From the NCBI RefSeq assembly GCF_009184425.1, contig NZ_WELG01000001.1:1921870-1985869 (forward strand): DNA of 64,000 bases. The letters are read 5' to 3'. Source of the DNA: Flagellimonas olearia. Lineage in GTDB: Bacteria > Bacteroidota > Bacteroidia > Flavobacteriales > Flavobacteriaceae. Numbering within the stretch: position 1 is the stretch's first letter; the number at the start of each line of letters is the position of its first letter. The position numbers were made by a program, and so were the translations under genes. The notes under the pieces are model-generated. The model was not told the DNA's origin. It did not search any database and saw nothing but the letters and a program-made list of their open reading frames with translations. Positions 16,818 to 26,549 of this stretch are shown here, piece by piece.

Positions 16818-19800
16818 ATGAGAATTTTATTCCTGTTGCTATCCTATTTCTTACTGCACACCACCTCCATATTGGCCCAAGAAGATTCAACACCTTTTGA
16901 AAATCTTACATTTCGTTTTATAGGGCCCGAAGGCAATAGGGCCATTGCCATCGCAGGGGTGCCGGGCGATCCTATGGTCAATTATATTGGTGCGGCATCG
17001 GGCGGACTTTGGAAAACCATGGATGGAGGTATCAACTGGAATCCCATTTTTGACGACCAAGAGGTTTCATCCATTGGGTCCTTGGCCTTGGCACCTTCCA
17101 ACCCCAACATTATATGGGTGGGAACAGGTGAGACTTTTGTCATCCGTCCTGCCCATGCCATGGGTGATGGCATCTACAAATCTGAAGATGCAGGAAAGAC
17201 CTGGAAAAGAATGGGCCTCGAAAAAACGGGGCGCATTGGCCGGGTAATCGTTCACCCTACCAATCCGGACATTGTCTATGCCGCTGCATTGGGCCATACC
17301 TACGGTCCCCAAAAGGAACGTGGCGTGTACAAAACCACTGATGGTGGAAAAACTTGGAAACAGATTTTGTTCATCGATGAGCATACGGGAGCCGCCGAAC
17401 TGGCCATCGACCCAAAAAATCCAGACCGACTGCTCGTAGGCATGTGGTCGATTCATATCAATACCTGGGGGCTGAACAGCGGGGGATCTGGAGGCGGTGT
17501 TTACCGTACCACCGATGGCGGCAATTCTTGGGAAGCGTTATCCAAATACGGTTTGCCCGGAGGAAAAAACCACCCCGTTGGAAAAACGGCCGTGGCCATT
17601 GCCCCTTCACAACCCGACGTGGTCTACGCCCTTTTTGAAATTGATAGTCCCGCCCTATACCGTTCAGAGGATTTCGGGAACACATGGACCCTTCAAACCC
17701 GAAACCATGATATTGCCGAAAGGGCACCGTATTACACTCGAATGGCCGTTTCTCCGGATGACCCTGACGAAATCTATTTTGCAAGTGTAAAATTCAGCAC
17801 CTCAACAGATGCCGGAAAAACCATATCCGGAGGATATGCCGCAGGTGGGGACAATCACGATATTTGGCTGGACCCCACCAATGCGGACCGCATGATGGTT
17901 GCCCATGACGGTTGCGCGAGCATCACCCTGAACCACGGGGTAAGCTTTCAACGCATTGTCCTGCCCATTGCCCAAATGTACCATGCTGCGGTGGACGATA
18001 AAATCCCATACAATGTATATGGAAACCGTCAGGATGGGTATTCGTACAAAGGACCCAGCAATAGTCTTCAAGGTTATATTCCCCTTGGTCTTTGGGAAGG
18101 TGTGGGAGGTTGCGAAAGTGGATTTGCCCAACCCGACCCTTTTGACAATGATATTGTTTGGTCCGGTTGCTATGATGGTGGACTTCAACGGTACAATGCC
18201 CGAACTGGCCATGCACGTGATGTGCGTGTTTGGCCCGAAGCCGGATATGGATGGGAACCCGGCAAATTAAAATACCGTTGGCATTGGAACTTTCCGTTGG
18301 CTTTTTCGCCACATACCCCACATCGGGTTTATGTAGGGAGCCAATTTGTGCATAAAAGTGATGATGACGGACAAAGCTGGCAGGTCATTAGTCCCGATTT
18401 GACCTTAAACGACAAAACACACCAACAAAATTCTGGCGGAGTGGCCATTGATAACCTAATGACCTTTGATGGCGCTACGCTATTCAGTATTGCGGAGTCC
18501 AAATTGGAGCCGGGACACATCTGGACCGGCAGCAATGACGGACAGGTACATTTGACCCAAAACGGCGGGGAAACCTGGGCCAAAGTGACCCAAAACATTC
18601 CCAACCTCCCCAAATGGGGTACCATCGCCAATATAGAACTTTCCCGATTCAAGAAGGGAACAGCATATATTACCGTAGACCTTCATCAAATGGGTGATTT
18701 TGATCCGTATGTGTACAAAACTTCCGATTATGGCCAAAGCTGGAAATTGATCAGTGGCTCAGTGCCTAAATCCGTCCATAGTTTTGCCCATGTCATCAAG
18801 GAAGATCCCAAAAGGGAGGGCATGCTCTATTTGGGAGTGGACAATGGCATCTATGTGAGCACCAATGATGGGCAAAATTGGATGCGTCTGCGAAACAATC
18901 TCCCTCCGGCACCGGTATATTGGTTGGAAATACAGGAGCGGTTTGATGATTTGGTCGTGGGAACCTACGGCCGGGGGTATTACATTCTGGACAATATTTC
19001 GCCCTTACGCGAATACGATATGGATGCCCAAGACAAGGATGCCCATCTGTTCAGCATACGTCCCTCCTATCGGTTTCAGGAAAAACAGAGCATAAAGACC
19101 GATGGCCCCAGTCTCAGTGCTGGGACCAATCCCGCATATGGGGCAGACATCAACTATTTTTTAAAGGACAGTACCGATCAAAAAGTGATAATCCAGATTC
19201 TTACCTCCAATGATGAAATCGTGCGCACACTTCCAGGAAAGAATGACGCCGGCATCCATAGGGTGATGTGGGACCTTAGATACGAACCCACTTACAAACC
19301 CAAATTGCAATCCATCCCCCCTGGCCGACCTTGGGTACAACTGAACGGTGAGGGTTGGCGCCCCTTGGTGACATGGGATTTGGATTTGATGCGGGGACAA
19401 TACGGTCCCAGAGTGGTGCCAGACACCTATAAAGTAAAACTGATTGTTGGGGAAACGGAATATGTTCGGGAAGTAGAAGTCCTGAAAGACCCTTCCACTG
19501 AAGGAACTTTGGAGGACATCCAAAAACAAGTGGCCTTTTCCCTTGAGCTCAGAGATGCCATCAACGTGGCGGTGACTATGATCAATGATATTGAATCCAT
19601 TCGGGCCGAACTGAAGGAGATCATTCCACAGTTGCGAAATAAAAATGACATTAAAAAGGCGGAACAACTCCGGTCCATGGCTGAAGCGATTGCAGGTTCC
19701 TTATATGACATCCATTTGACCGGTGCCCGGGAAGATGCATTTCGGTCACCCATGAAATTATACGGTCGTTTAAGTGCCCTTGCCAGCGATATCACCGGAA

Positions 19801-19979
19801 ACGGTGTGGACTTTAGACCCACTGACCAACAAGGGGAGGTCTACTCCATTTTCAACAAAAGGCTCAAAGATGTTGATGACAAATTCAAATCCTTTATGAG
19901 AGTAGAGGTCAAAAACTTCAACAGTCAATTGAAAAAAAGTGAGCTTCAGATACTATTGGACAAGAAAATAAAATCCTAA
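16818..19979 (+). CDS. Secreted VPS10/sortilin-like BNR-repeat protein
   Basis: A 1053-residue exported protein (signal peptide MRILFLLLSYFLLHTTSILA). From about residue 30 to 720 it carries repeated Asp-box/BNR motifs of the type S-x-D-x-G-x-T-W (for example SEDAGKTWKRM, TTDGGKTWKQ, TTDGGNSWEAL, SEDFGNTWTL), giving one or two sortilin-like beta propellers. The last 300 residues look like a mixed region with an Ig-like segment and a helical tail. Annotators often call these glycosyl hydrolases, but no catalytic residues can be assigned. It is transcribed alone. A binding or scaffold role in the periplasm or at the surface is likely. Confidence 0.85.
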   Translation: MRILFLLLSYFLLHTTSILAQEDSTPFENLTFRFIGPEGNRAIAIAGVPGDPMVNYIGAASGGLWKTMDGGINWNPIFDDQEVSSIGSLALAPSNPNIIWVGTGETFVIRPAHAMGDGIYKSEDAGKTWKRMGLEKTGRIGRVIVHPTNPDIVYAAALGHTYGPQKERGVYKTTDGGKTWKQILFIDEHTGAAELAIDPKNPDRLLVGMWSIHINTWGLNSGGSGGGVYRTTDGGNSWEALSKYGLPGGKNHPVGKTAVAIAPSQPDVVYALFEIDSPALYRSEDFGNTWTLQTRNHDIAERAPYYTRMAVSPDDPDEIYFASVKFSTSTDAGKTISGGYAAGGDNHDIWLDPTNADRMMVAHDGCASITLNHGVSFQRIVLPIAQMYHAAVDDKIPYNVYGNRQDGYSYKGPSNSLQGYIPLGLWEGVGGCESGFAQPDPFDNDIVWSGCYDGGLQRYNARTGHARDVRVWPEAGYGWEPGKLKYRWHWNFPLAFSPHTPHRVYVGSQFVHKSDDDGQSWQVISPDLTLNDKTHQQNSGGVAIDNLMTFDGATLFSIAESKLEPGHIWTGSNDGQVHLTQNGGETWAKVTQNIPNLPKWGTIANIELSRFKKGTAYITVDLHQMGDFDPYVYKTSDYGQSWKLISGSVPKSVHSFAHVIKEDPKREGMLYLGVDNGIYVSTNDGQNWMRLRNNLPPAPVYWLEIQERFDDLVVGTYGRGYYILDNISPLREYDMDAQDKDAHLFSIRPSYRFQEKQSIKTDGPSLSAGTNPAYGADINYFLKDSTDQKVIIQILTSNDEIVRTLPGKNDAGIHRVMWDLRYEPTYKPKLQSIPPGRPWVQLNGEGWRPLVTWDLDLMRGQYGPRVVPDTYKVKLIVGETEYVREVEVLKDPSTEGTLEDIQKQVAFSLELRDAINVAVTMINDIESIRAELKEIIPQLRNKNDIKKAEQLRSMAEAIAGSLYDIHLTGAREDAFRSPMKLYGRLSALASDITGNGVDFRPTDQQGEVYSIFNKRLKDVDDKFKSFMRVEVKNFNSQLKKSELQILLDKKIKS

Positions 19980-19994
19980 TCAACGTAACAGACC

Positions 19995-21002
19995 CTACAA
20001 AACCTGAAATCCATGGGCATAGGGATCATCATCATCTATGATAATCGTGTTATACCCAGTTATCTGGGCCCACCCCTGAATACTGGGTACAATGGCATTG
20101 ACATTGGTCAAGGTAGTCTCCTTTTCAACTCGCCCAATAAACTTACTCCCGATAAAACTTTCATGGATGAAGTCTTCCCCTACCTTCAACTTGCCCTTGG
20201 CATGCAACTGCGCCAAACGGGCCGATGTTCCCGTGCCGCAAGGCGAACGATCAATGGCCTTGTCCCCATAAAACACGGCATTTCTCCCTGACGAGGTTGG
20301 ATCCAAAGGATTTCCTGTCCACATCATATGGCTGACATCCCTAATCGTGGCATTCTCAGGGTGGATGAATCTATCGGGGTATTTTGCATTGATACGTTCC
20401 CGGACCACCTTGGAATATTGAATGATCTTGGATGCCGAAAAATCATGCACCCCGCTAAAGTTATCCTGAGGGTCCACAATGGCGTAATAGTTCCCGCCAT
20501 AGGCCACATCAAAGGTAATTTCTCCCAACTCCGGGCATTCCACCGTAAGATTTTCGGCTGCCAAATAGGATTTTACATTCACCAATTTGACCCAATCCAC
20601 TTTCTTTCCTGTCTGTTGGTATTCGATCTCGACTAAACCTGCAGGGGCCTCCATTCTAATTTTTCCAGGGATTTTAGGCTGAATTAATCCTTCCTCCAAA
20701 GCAATAGTAATGGTTCCAATGGTCCCATGCCCGCACATGGGCAAACAGCCTGAGGTTTCAATAAAAAGAATCGCGATGTCATTTTCGGGCTCGTGTGGTG
20801 GAAAGAGGATACTGCCACTCATCATATCATGTCCCCTGGGCTCAAACATAAGCCCTTTTCGAATCCAGTCAAATTCCTTGAGGAAATGCTGTCGTTTTTC
20901 ACTCATATTCTGCCCCAAAAGGATAGGACCTCCCCCTGCCACCAAACGTACAGGGTTTCCACAGGTGTGGGCATCCACACAAAAAAACGTCTTTCTTGCC
21001 AC
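19995..21002 (-). CDS. 4-hydroxyproline 2-epimerase (proline racemase family)
   Basis: A 335-residue enzyme of standard family length. Both catalytic cysteines are present: Cys90 in LPMCGHGTIG and Cys255 in RSPCGTGTSA, which argues for an epimerase or racemase and against the hydroxyproline dehydratases, where one Cys is replaced. The start appears to be GTG at 21002, since homologues begin right before KTFFCVDAHTCGNPVR and no ATG is near. It follows the dehydrogenase gene by 44 bp in the same operon. It should convert trans-4-hydroxy-L-proline to the cis-D form, the first step of hydroxyproline breakdown. Confidence 0.9.
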   Translation of the reverse strand: MARKTFFCVDAHTCGNPVRLVAGGGPILLGQNMSEKRQHFLKEFDWIRKGLMFEPRGHDMMSGSILFPPHEPENDIAILFIETSGCLPMCGHGTIGTITIALEEGLIQPKIPGKIRMEAPAGLVEIEYQQTGKKVDWVKLVNVKSYLAAENLTVECPELGEITFDVAYGGNYYAIVDPQDNFSGVHDFSASKIIQYSKVVRERINAKYPDRFIHPENATIRDVSHMMWTGNPLDPTSSGRNAVFYGDKAIDRSPCGTGTSARLAQLHAKGKLKVGEDFIHESFIGSKFIGRVEKETTLTNVNAIVPSIQGWAQITGYNTIIIDDDDPYAHGFQVL

Positions 21003-21046
21003 GGCTAGCGCTTCAACTAAATTATATCGTGTTTAAAAATACAACC

Positions 21047-22567
21047 TTACCTCAAGTAATTGGGCAACAATTCTTCAGGGAAGGATTGGTAACTGATCGG
21101 CCTTGCCCATCTTTTGATGGAATGGATGCCCACCGCAGTGAACCTAGAATCCGTGGATGCCGGATAGGGTCCACCATGCTGCATGGATGGACACACTTCA
21201 ACCCCAGTGGGAACACCGTTGTATATGATACGCCCTACCCTATTTTGGAGCACATCGACCAAGGTTTCCAAATCCAAATCATCATCTTTTTCAGCAATCA
21301 AGGTTCCGGTCAACTGGCCTTCCAAGTTTTCAATGACCTGAAGGAGTTCTTCTTCATCCTTACACTGTACCACCAATGAAAAAGGTCCAAAAACCTCCTT
21401 GTGCATTTTGGGGTTGTCCAAAAAATCGGCCCCTGAAACCGTGGCAACTTCCGCTGGGGCATCATTGACCTTCACATCTTCACTTCTTTTGGCTATACTT
21501 TCAACCCCTTTTTGCGATGTCACCTCCTCACCATTTTTCTCGTACCCTCTTTTTATATTGGGGTGCAACATGCACTGTGGTGCAATGGCCACGGTCTTTT
21601 CAGCCAATGTTTCGACAAAGTTTTGTGTATTGGCGTCCTTGATGGTCAGCAATAATCCTGGATTGGTACAAAACTGCCCTGTTCCCAATGTAATGGAATC
21701 CGCATAGGTTTGGGCAATTTCATCGGCCCTTCGGGAAATGGCCTTGGGGGTGATGACCACGGGGTTGATACTCCCCATTTCCGCGAAAACGGGAATAGGT
21801 TCCTCCCGTTGCGAAGCCAAATCGAACAGTGCCCGACCTCCATTGATACTTCCGGTAAACCCTACTGCCTTTACCTTGGGATGTTTCACCAAGTTTACTC
21901 CCACGTCCACACCTCCGTTGACACAGGAAAACACCCCATTGGGCATTCCAGTCTCTTGGGCCGCCTTGACAATGGCCGAAGCCACCAATTCCGATGTACC
22001 CGCATGCATGGGGTGCGACTTTACGATTACCGGACAACCAGCCGCCAAGGCACTTGCGGTGTCCCCGCCTGCCGTGGAATAAGCCAACGGAAAGTTGCTC
22101 GCCCCAAATACCGCCACTGGCCCCATGGGAATCAAGGTTTTTCTTAAATCGACTTTGGGGATGGGCTTTCGGTCCGGTTCGGCCGCATCAAACGTATTTT
22201 CCCGCCAATCGTCCTGGGCCACCAACTCGGCAAAAGAACGCAATTGAAAAACGGTCCGTCCCCTTTCTCCCTTGGCTCTTCCTTCGGGAAGTCCGGTTTC
22301 GGAGATATATCTTTCCACCAATTCTTCATCCAACTCCAAAATATGATCCGCAATGGCATTCAAGAACGCCGCCCGTTGTTTTCCTGGAATCTTTCTGTAG
22401 GTCTTGAAAGCGTTCCAAGCCAATTCAGCGGCCATATCCACTTCCTCTGGGGTGGCTTCCACAAAAGTTGAAGGATTTTCCGTATTCAATTTTGGGTTCA
22501 AGGTCGTGAATTTCACATCCCCTTTCCCACTCAAGTTGTTTCCAATGTAGTTTTTACCTGTAATCAT
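21047..22567 (-). CDS. Aldehyde dehydrogenase, 2-oxoglutarate semialdehyde type
   Basis: A 506-residue NAD(P)-dependent enzyme. Visible signatures are GPVAVFGASNFPLAYSTAG for cofactor and substrate binding, VGFTGSINGGRALF, FAEMGSINPV with the general-base Glu, and TGQFCTNPGL with the catalytic Cys. This matches the KGSADH branch that oxidises 2,5-dioxopentanoate to 2-oxoglutarate. Its ATG shares one base with the stop of the upstream DapA-family gene (TAATG), which suggests coupled translation. In hydroxyproline breakdown it is the last step and feeds the TCA cycle. Confidence 0.9.
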   Translation of the reverse strand: MITGKNYIGNNLSGKGDVKFTTLNPKLNTENPSTFVEATPEEVDMAAELAWNAFKTYRKIPGKQRAAFLNAIADHILELDEELVERYISETGLPEGRAKGERGRTVFQLRSFAELVAQDDWRENTFDAAEPDRKPIPKVDLRKTLIPMGPVAVFGASNFPLAYSTAGGDTASALAAGCPVIVKSHPMHAGTSELVASAIVKAAQETGMPNGVFSCVNGGVDVGVNLVKHPKVKAVGFTGSINGGRALFDLASQREEPIPVFAEMGSINPVVITPKAISRRADEIAQTYADSITLGTGQFCTNPGLLLTIKDANTQNFVETLAEKTVAIAPQCMLHPNIKRGYEKNGEEVTSQKGVESIAKRSEDVKVNDAPAEVATVSGADFLDNPKMHKEVFGPFSLVVQCKDEEELLQVIENLEGQLTGTLIAEKDDDLDLETLVDVLQNRVGRIIYNGVPTGVEVCPSMQHGGPYPASTDSRFTAVGIHSIKRWARPISYQSFPEELLPNYLR

Positions 22568-23490
22568 TATGCGTTACTGCTGAGATTTTTATAATCGGGC
22601 AATACGGGTCTATTCTTTAGGCCAGTTTCAATGATTTTCAACACCCGCTGTCTTTCCCCGCCTTGCAAAGGCAGTCTGGGAAGCCTCACATTCTCCGTAC
22701 CTATGCCCGTGGCCACTTCGGCCAATTTTATGTTCTGCACCAATTGTGGACTGATATCCAATTCCAGCAAGGGCATAAACCATCTATAAATTTCAAGTGC
22801 CTCGTTGATTCTTCCCGCCTTTACCAATTCGTAAATGGCTACCGTTTCAGCTGGAAAGGCACAGACCAGACCGGCCACCCAGCCATCGGCCCCTATAGCC
22901 AGACTTTCCAGACCCAAGGTATCCACACCCGTGAACACTTTTACGCGGTCCCCAAAGCGGTTCTGCAATCGGATGATATTGGTAATATCCCTTGTTGATT
23001 CCTTTATCGCTTGGATATTGCTGCATTCCAGCAAATCTTCCAACATATCCAAAGTTACCTCAATTTTATAATCCACAGGGTTGTTGTAGAGCATTATGGG
23101 CAACGAAGTATTGTTGGCAATGGCCTTGAAATAGGTCACCGTTTCAAAATCGGTGGCCCTGTACCGCATGGGAGGCAATACCATGAGTCCGTCTGCACCT
23201 GCCTTTTCCGCCTGTTGTGCCATGAGAATGGCATCCTTGGTGCTTTGCTCCGCAACATTCATGACCACTGGGATTTTCCCATTCGTTATGGCCAATGAGG
23301 TTTTGATCAGGGTTTCTTTCTCATCCGGTTCAAGGGTACTGGCTTCCCCTAGGGTACCTCCCAAGATAATTCCATGGACACCTGCCTCCATCTGCGCCTT
23401 GATGTTCTTTTCAAACATGGCAAGGTCCAACTGATCATTGGTGGTGAACTTTGTGGTAACTGCTGGCATTACGCCTTTCCATTGTAGCAT
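22567..23490 (-). CDS. DapA-family 1-pyrroline-4-hydroxy-2-carboxylate deaminase
   Basis: A 307-residue (beta/alpha)8 aldolase-fold enzyme of the dihydrodipicolinate synthase superfamily. The Schiff-base Lys lies in IQAIKESTRD, the partner Tyr in MLYNNPVDY, and the early GGTLGEASTLE segment is typical. In the context of hydroxyproline epimerase and a semialdehyde dehydrogenase it most likely deaminates 1-pyrroline-4-hydroxy-2-carboxylate to 2-oxoglutarate semialdehyde rather than making lysine. It is the first gene of a three-gene minus-strand operon, divergent from an AraC regulator. Confidence 0.85.
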   Translation of the reverse strand: MLQWKGVMPAVTTKFTTNDQLDLAMFEKNIKAQMEAGVHGIILGGTLGEASTLEPDEKETLIKTSLAITNGKIPVVMNVAEQSTKDAILMAQQAEKAGADGLMVLPPMRYRATDFETVTYFKAIANNTSLPIMLYNNPVDYKIEVTLDMLEDLLECSNIQAIKESTRDITNIIRLQNRFGDRVKVFTGVDTLGLESLAIGADGWVAGLVCAFPAETVAIYELVKAGRINEALEIYRWFMPLLELDISPQLVQNIKLAEVATGIGTENVRLPRLPLQGGERQRVLKIIETGLKNRPVLPDYKNLSSNA

Positions 23491-23622
23491 AACGGTATGT
23501 TTTAATCACAAAATTAGAAGAGACAGACCCAATCTTCGGTCTGAAAATTACCCAGTTCCAATACTATATTATCCTTTAAATATATTTTTTATGTATTTTA
23601 TGATGATTTTTGTATCATTCTT

Positions 23623-24468
23623 ATGAAAATACTACCCTTTAAAATACCCAAACCCAAAGATGAAGCCTTGGTGTACCAAGAGGACCGGGAAAAGGTTTTC
23701 TATGATCAACTCCATCAACATGCCGAAATCCAGATAAGCTATATTGAAAAGGGAGAAGGCACCCTCATTGTTGGGGATTCCATTAACGAATACAAGGCCA
23801 ACGACATTTTGGTCATAGGAAGTTACGTTCCCCATGTTTTCCGCAGTGACACCCATACCACGAATACATCCGTCATGCGCACATTGTTCTTTGACCAAGG
23901 TTCCTTTGGAAAAGATTTTTTTGACCTTCCCGACCTTGCAGCCACCCACCCCTTCTTTCAACAATCGGTATACGGGATGAAAGTGGTTTCCCATAAGGAA
24001 AATACCATCGCTCTTTTTAAGCAGTTACGGCAACAGAACAAATTGGAACAAATTGCCTCCCTACTTTTGATTATCAACCAAATAGCGAAATCCGAAACCC
24101 AACCTCTCTCTTCATTTGTGTACAACAAGGCTTTTTCGGACGATGAGGGAAAACGCTTGAATAAGGTATTCGATCACGTCATGGATCACTACCACGAGCA
24201 AATTACCTTGCAAGAGGTTTCGGAAATAGCCCATATGAGCAAAAATGCCTTTTGCAGGTATTTTAAAAAGCGTACCAACAAGACCTTCTTTCAGTTTTTG
24301 ATTGAAATACGGATAGAGAATGCCAGCAAACGTATCATCGGGCAACCCGAACTTCCTATTTCCTTGGTTTCTGAGCAGTGTGGGTTTAGCAACCTGGCCA
24401 ATTTCAACAGAAAATTCAAGGAACTGAAAGGCTGCACTCCCACCCAATACAGGGCCCAATTTCAATAG
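23623..24468 (+). CDS. AraC family transcriptional regulator
   Basis: A 281-residue regulator. The N-terminal part (about 20-110) is cupin-like with a QHAEIQISYIEKGEG segment. The C-terminal AraC double helix-turn-helix is clear: ITLQEVSEIAHMSKNAFCRY, then IENASKRI and the closing CGFSNLANFNRKFKELKG plus PTQYR. It is divergent from the hydroxyproline operon across 132 bp, so it probably activates that operon on sensing hydroxyproline or an intermediate. The ligand is inferred. A convergent terminator hairpin follows the stop directly. Confidence 0.9.
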   Translation: MKILPFKIPKPKDEALVYQEDREKVFYDQLHQHAEIQISYIEKGEGTLIVGDSINEYKANDILVIGSYVPHVFRSDTHTTNTSVMRTLFFDQGSFGKDFFDLPDLAATHPFFQQSVYGMKVVSHKENTIALFKQLRQQNKLEQIASLLLIINQIAKSETQPLSSFVYNKAFSDDEGKRLNKVFDHVMDHYHEQITLQEVSEIAHMSKNAFCRYFKKRTNKTFFQFLIEIRIENASKRIIGQPELPISLVSEQCGFSNLANFNRKFKELKGCTPTQYRAQFQ

Positions 24469-24502
24469 AAAAGGACCCAAACCAAAATGGTCGGGTCCTT
24501 TT
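24469..24502. terminator. Bidirectional rho-independent terminator
   Basis: A 10-bp perfect stem (AAAAGGACCC pairing with GGGTCCTTTT) with a 14-base loop, flanked by A- and T-runs within the stem. It lies between the convergent AraC gene (ends 24468) and the M13 peptidase gene (ends 24523), so it can stop transcription from both sides. Confidence 0.75.
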
Positions 24503-24522
24503 CATGAACATAAATAACAACC

Positions 24523-26508
24523 CTACCAAATAGTTATGATTTCCTCACGCCGCATTTTGCTGCCTTTGGGAATATCAAAAGCTTTGATGAATTCCTCGAA
24601 ATTGGAGAGTGCACCGTTGGCCCGGTAAAAACTAGGGGAATGCGTATCTGTTTTAACTAAGTTTTCCAAGGACTTATCCCGATACTTACCTCTCCACATT
24701 TTGGCATAGGCAAGAAAAAATCGCTGCTCATCCGTTAGTCCATTGATGACTTGGGCACCTTTTTCGGCCTGATTGATCTTCATGGCTTCAAAGGCAATGG
24801 CCAGGCCTCCCAAGTCGCCAATATTCTCACCCAAGGTGAGCTTGCCGTTCACGTGGATGGAATCCAACACCACGTAGGCATCGTATTGCTCTTCTATCTT
24901 CTTGGCCCTTGCCTCAAACCGTTCCCTATCCTCTGGAGTCCACCAAGATTTCAGGTTTCCATCGGCATCATACAGGCTGCCATTGTCATCAAATCCATGG
25001 GTAATCTCATGGCCAATGATAACCCCTGCCGAGCCATAATTGGTAGCATCATCGGCATCATAATCAAAAAAAGGTGGATTAAGAATCCCTGCGGGAAAGA
25101 CAATTTCATTCCGATAGGCAGAAAAATACGCATTGACCGTGGGTGGGGTCATGCCCCATGCATTGGGATCAACCTCATCCCCCAAACGGTTCAATTGCCG
25201 CAAATAGTCATGCTCCCTCAACCGGATTACGTTGCCAAAGTAATCATCGGCCTTGATGTCAACCGCAGTATAATCCAACCATTCATCGGGATATCCTATT
25301 TTCACCCCCATCTTATCCAGTTTATGACGGGCTTGGATCTTGGTCGCTTCGGTCATCCACGTATATCGGTTTATCCTTTGATGGAATGCTTGTTTCAAAT
25401 TATCGATGAGTCCAATCATCTTGTCCTTGTTCCGCTTGGGAAAATACTTTTCCACGAAGAGCTTGCCCAAGGGTTGACCCAAATTTATGTCTGTAGAGTT
25501 CTGTGCCAGTTGCCAACGTGGAAACTCTTCCTCCACCCCATTCAACGTGGTTTGGTAAAAAGCAAAGCTTCGATCTCGGATGGCATTGTTCAACATGGGG
25601 GTTGTTCCCCGAATCACTTTCCATTGCATATACGTTTTCCAATCCGCAATGGAAAAATCATCCAACATCCGGTCGAACATGGCCAAAAACTCCGGTTGGT
25701 TCACGATGACATAATCTACTTCCTTCTTCAACCCCAAATCCTTAAAATACTTAGGCCAATCCACATTGAAGGTAAGCTGGTTGAGCTCGGCCATGGTCTT
25801 TTTGTTATAATTCCTTTCCGAGTCCCGAAGTTGGACCGGGCTTCTATGGATTTGGGCCATCCGGGTTTCCATTTCGACGATTTTTTGGGCCGCTTCCCTT
25901 TCTTTTCCTTGGTGTAATTGCAGCATTTTGAAGATATCCGTCATCAGTTCCAGGTATTTATCCCGAAACTCCTGATACTGTGGATTGTCTTCCAAGTAGT
26001 AGGCCCTGTTGCCTAGACTCAAGCCAGACTGACTCAGATAAAGGGCGTACATGGAACTGTTCTTGGCATCCAGAACGGTATAAGTGCTAATGGGTGCCTG
26101 AATGCCTTTGGCATATAATTTTGCGGTCAGTGTCAAGTAACCCTCTTTGGTGTTAATCTGGTCCACTTCATCCAAATATGCCTTTAAAGGCTTCAGTCCC
26201 AGATTCTCCAATCGTACCGTATCCATACAACTGGCATAGAAATCGGTCACCATCTGTTGCGTTGAACCCTTTTCATAAGGTACATTGCTCTCTGTTAGTT
26301 CTTTAAAAATCCCTTTGATGCGGTCCTGGTTTTCAAAATAGACCTCATGGAAGCTGCCCCAAGAGCCATAGGCGGCTGGGATTTCCGTGCTGTCCAACCA
26401 TTGGTGGTTCACGTAGGTGTAGAAGTCGTCTTGGAGCTGTTGTTTCTCCTGTGCAAAGGCCATGGTTGTGGCCATCAAGGCCAAAACTGCCATCATCCTG
26501 TTTTTCAT
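24523..26508 (-). CDS. M13 (neprilysin/PepO) family metallopeptidase
   Basis: The start at 26508 gives a good signal peptide (MKNRMMAVLALMATTMAFA); a frame extending to 26595 adds unrelated residues and overlaps the upstream lipoprotein gene. The 661-residue exported protease has the M13_N domain and the zinc site in the C-terminal third: GHEITHGFDD, then ENIGDLGG with the third ligand Glu, plus the substrate-binding NAYFSAYRNE segment. Members cleave oligopeptides in the periplasm. It lies 41 bp after the SnoaL-like lipoprotein gene. Confidence 0.93.
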   Translation of the reverse strand: MKNRMMAVLALMATTMAFAQEKQQLQDDFYTYVNHQWLDSTEIPAAYGSWGSFHEVYFENQDRIKGIFKELTESNVPYEKGSTQQMVTDFYASCMDTVRLENLGLKPLKAYLDEVDQINTKEGYLTLTAKLYAKGIQAPISTYTVLDAKNSSMYALYLSQSGLSLGNRAYYLEDNPQYQEFRDKYLELMTDIFKMLQLHQGKEREAAQKIVEMETRMAQIHRSPVQLRDSERNYNKKTMAELNQLTFNVDWPKYFKDLGLKKEVDYVIVNQPEFLAMFDRMLDDFSIADWKTYMQWKVIRGTTPMLNNAIRDRSFAFYQTTLNGVEEEFPRWQLAQNSTDINLGQPLGKLFVEKYFPKRNKDKMIGLIDNLKQAFHQRINRYTWMTEATKIQARHKLDKMGVKIGYPDEWLDYTAVDIKADDYFGNVIRLREHDYLRQLNRLGDEVDPNAWGMTPPTVNAYFSAYRNEIVFPAGILNPPFFDYDADDATNYGSAGVIIGHEITHGFDDNGSLYDADGNLKSWWTPEDRERFEARAKKIEEQYDAYVVLDSIHVNGKLTLGENIGDLGGLAIAFEAMKINQAEKGAQVINGLTDEQRFFLAYAKMWRGKYRDKSLENLVKTDTHSPSFYRANGALSNFEEFIKAFDIPKGSKMRREEIITIW

Positions 26509-26549
26509 ATGTTCGTTTTTTGAGTTGTTGCTGTGTTTTCTTTCCGATA

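Noticed and set aside
22567-23490. Annotation as dapA of lysine biosynthesis
   Set aside because: It is in a one-base-overlap operon with a semialdehyde dehydrogenase and hydroxyproline epimerase, which fits the deaminase role far better.
24751-25917. Long 388-codon plus-strand open frame
   Set aside because: It is antisense to the M13 peptidase, whose motifs (GHEITHGFDD, ENIGDLGG) are certain; the plus frame has no recognisable features.
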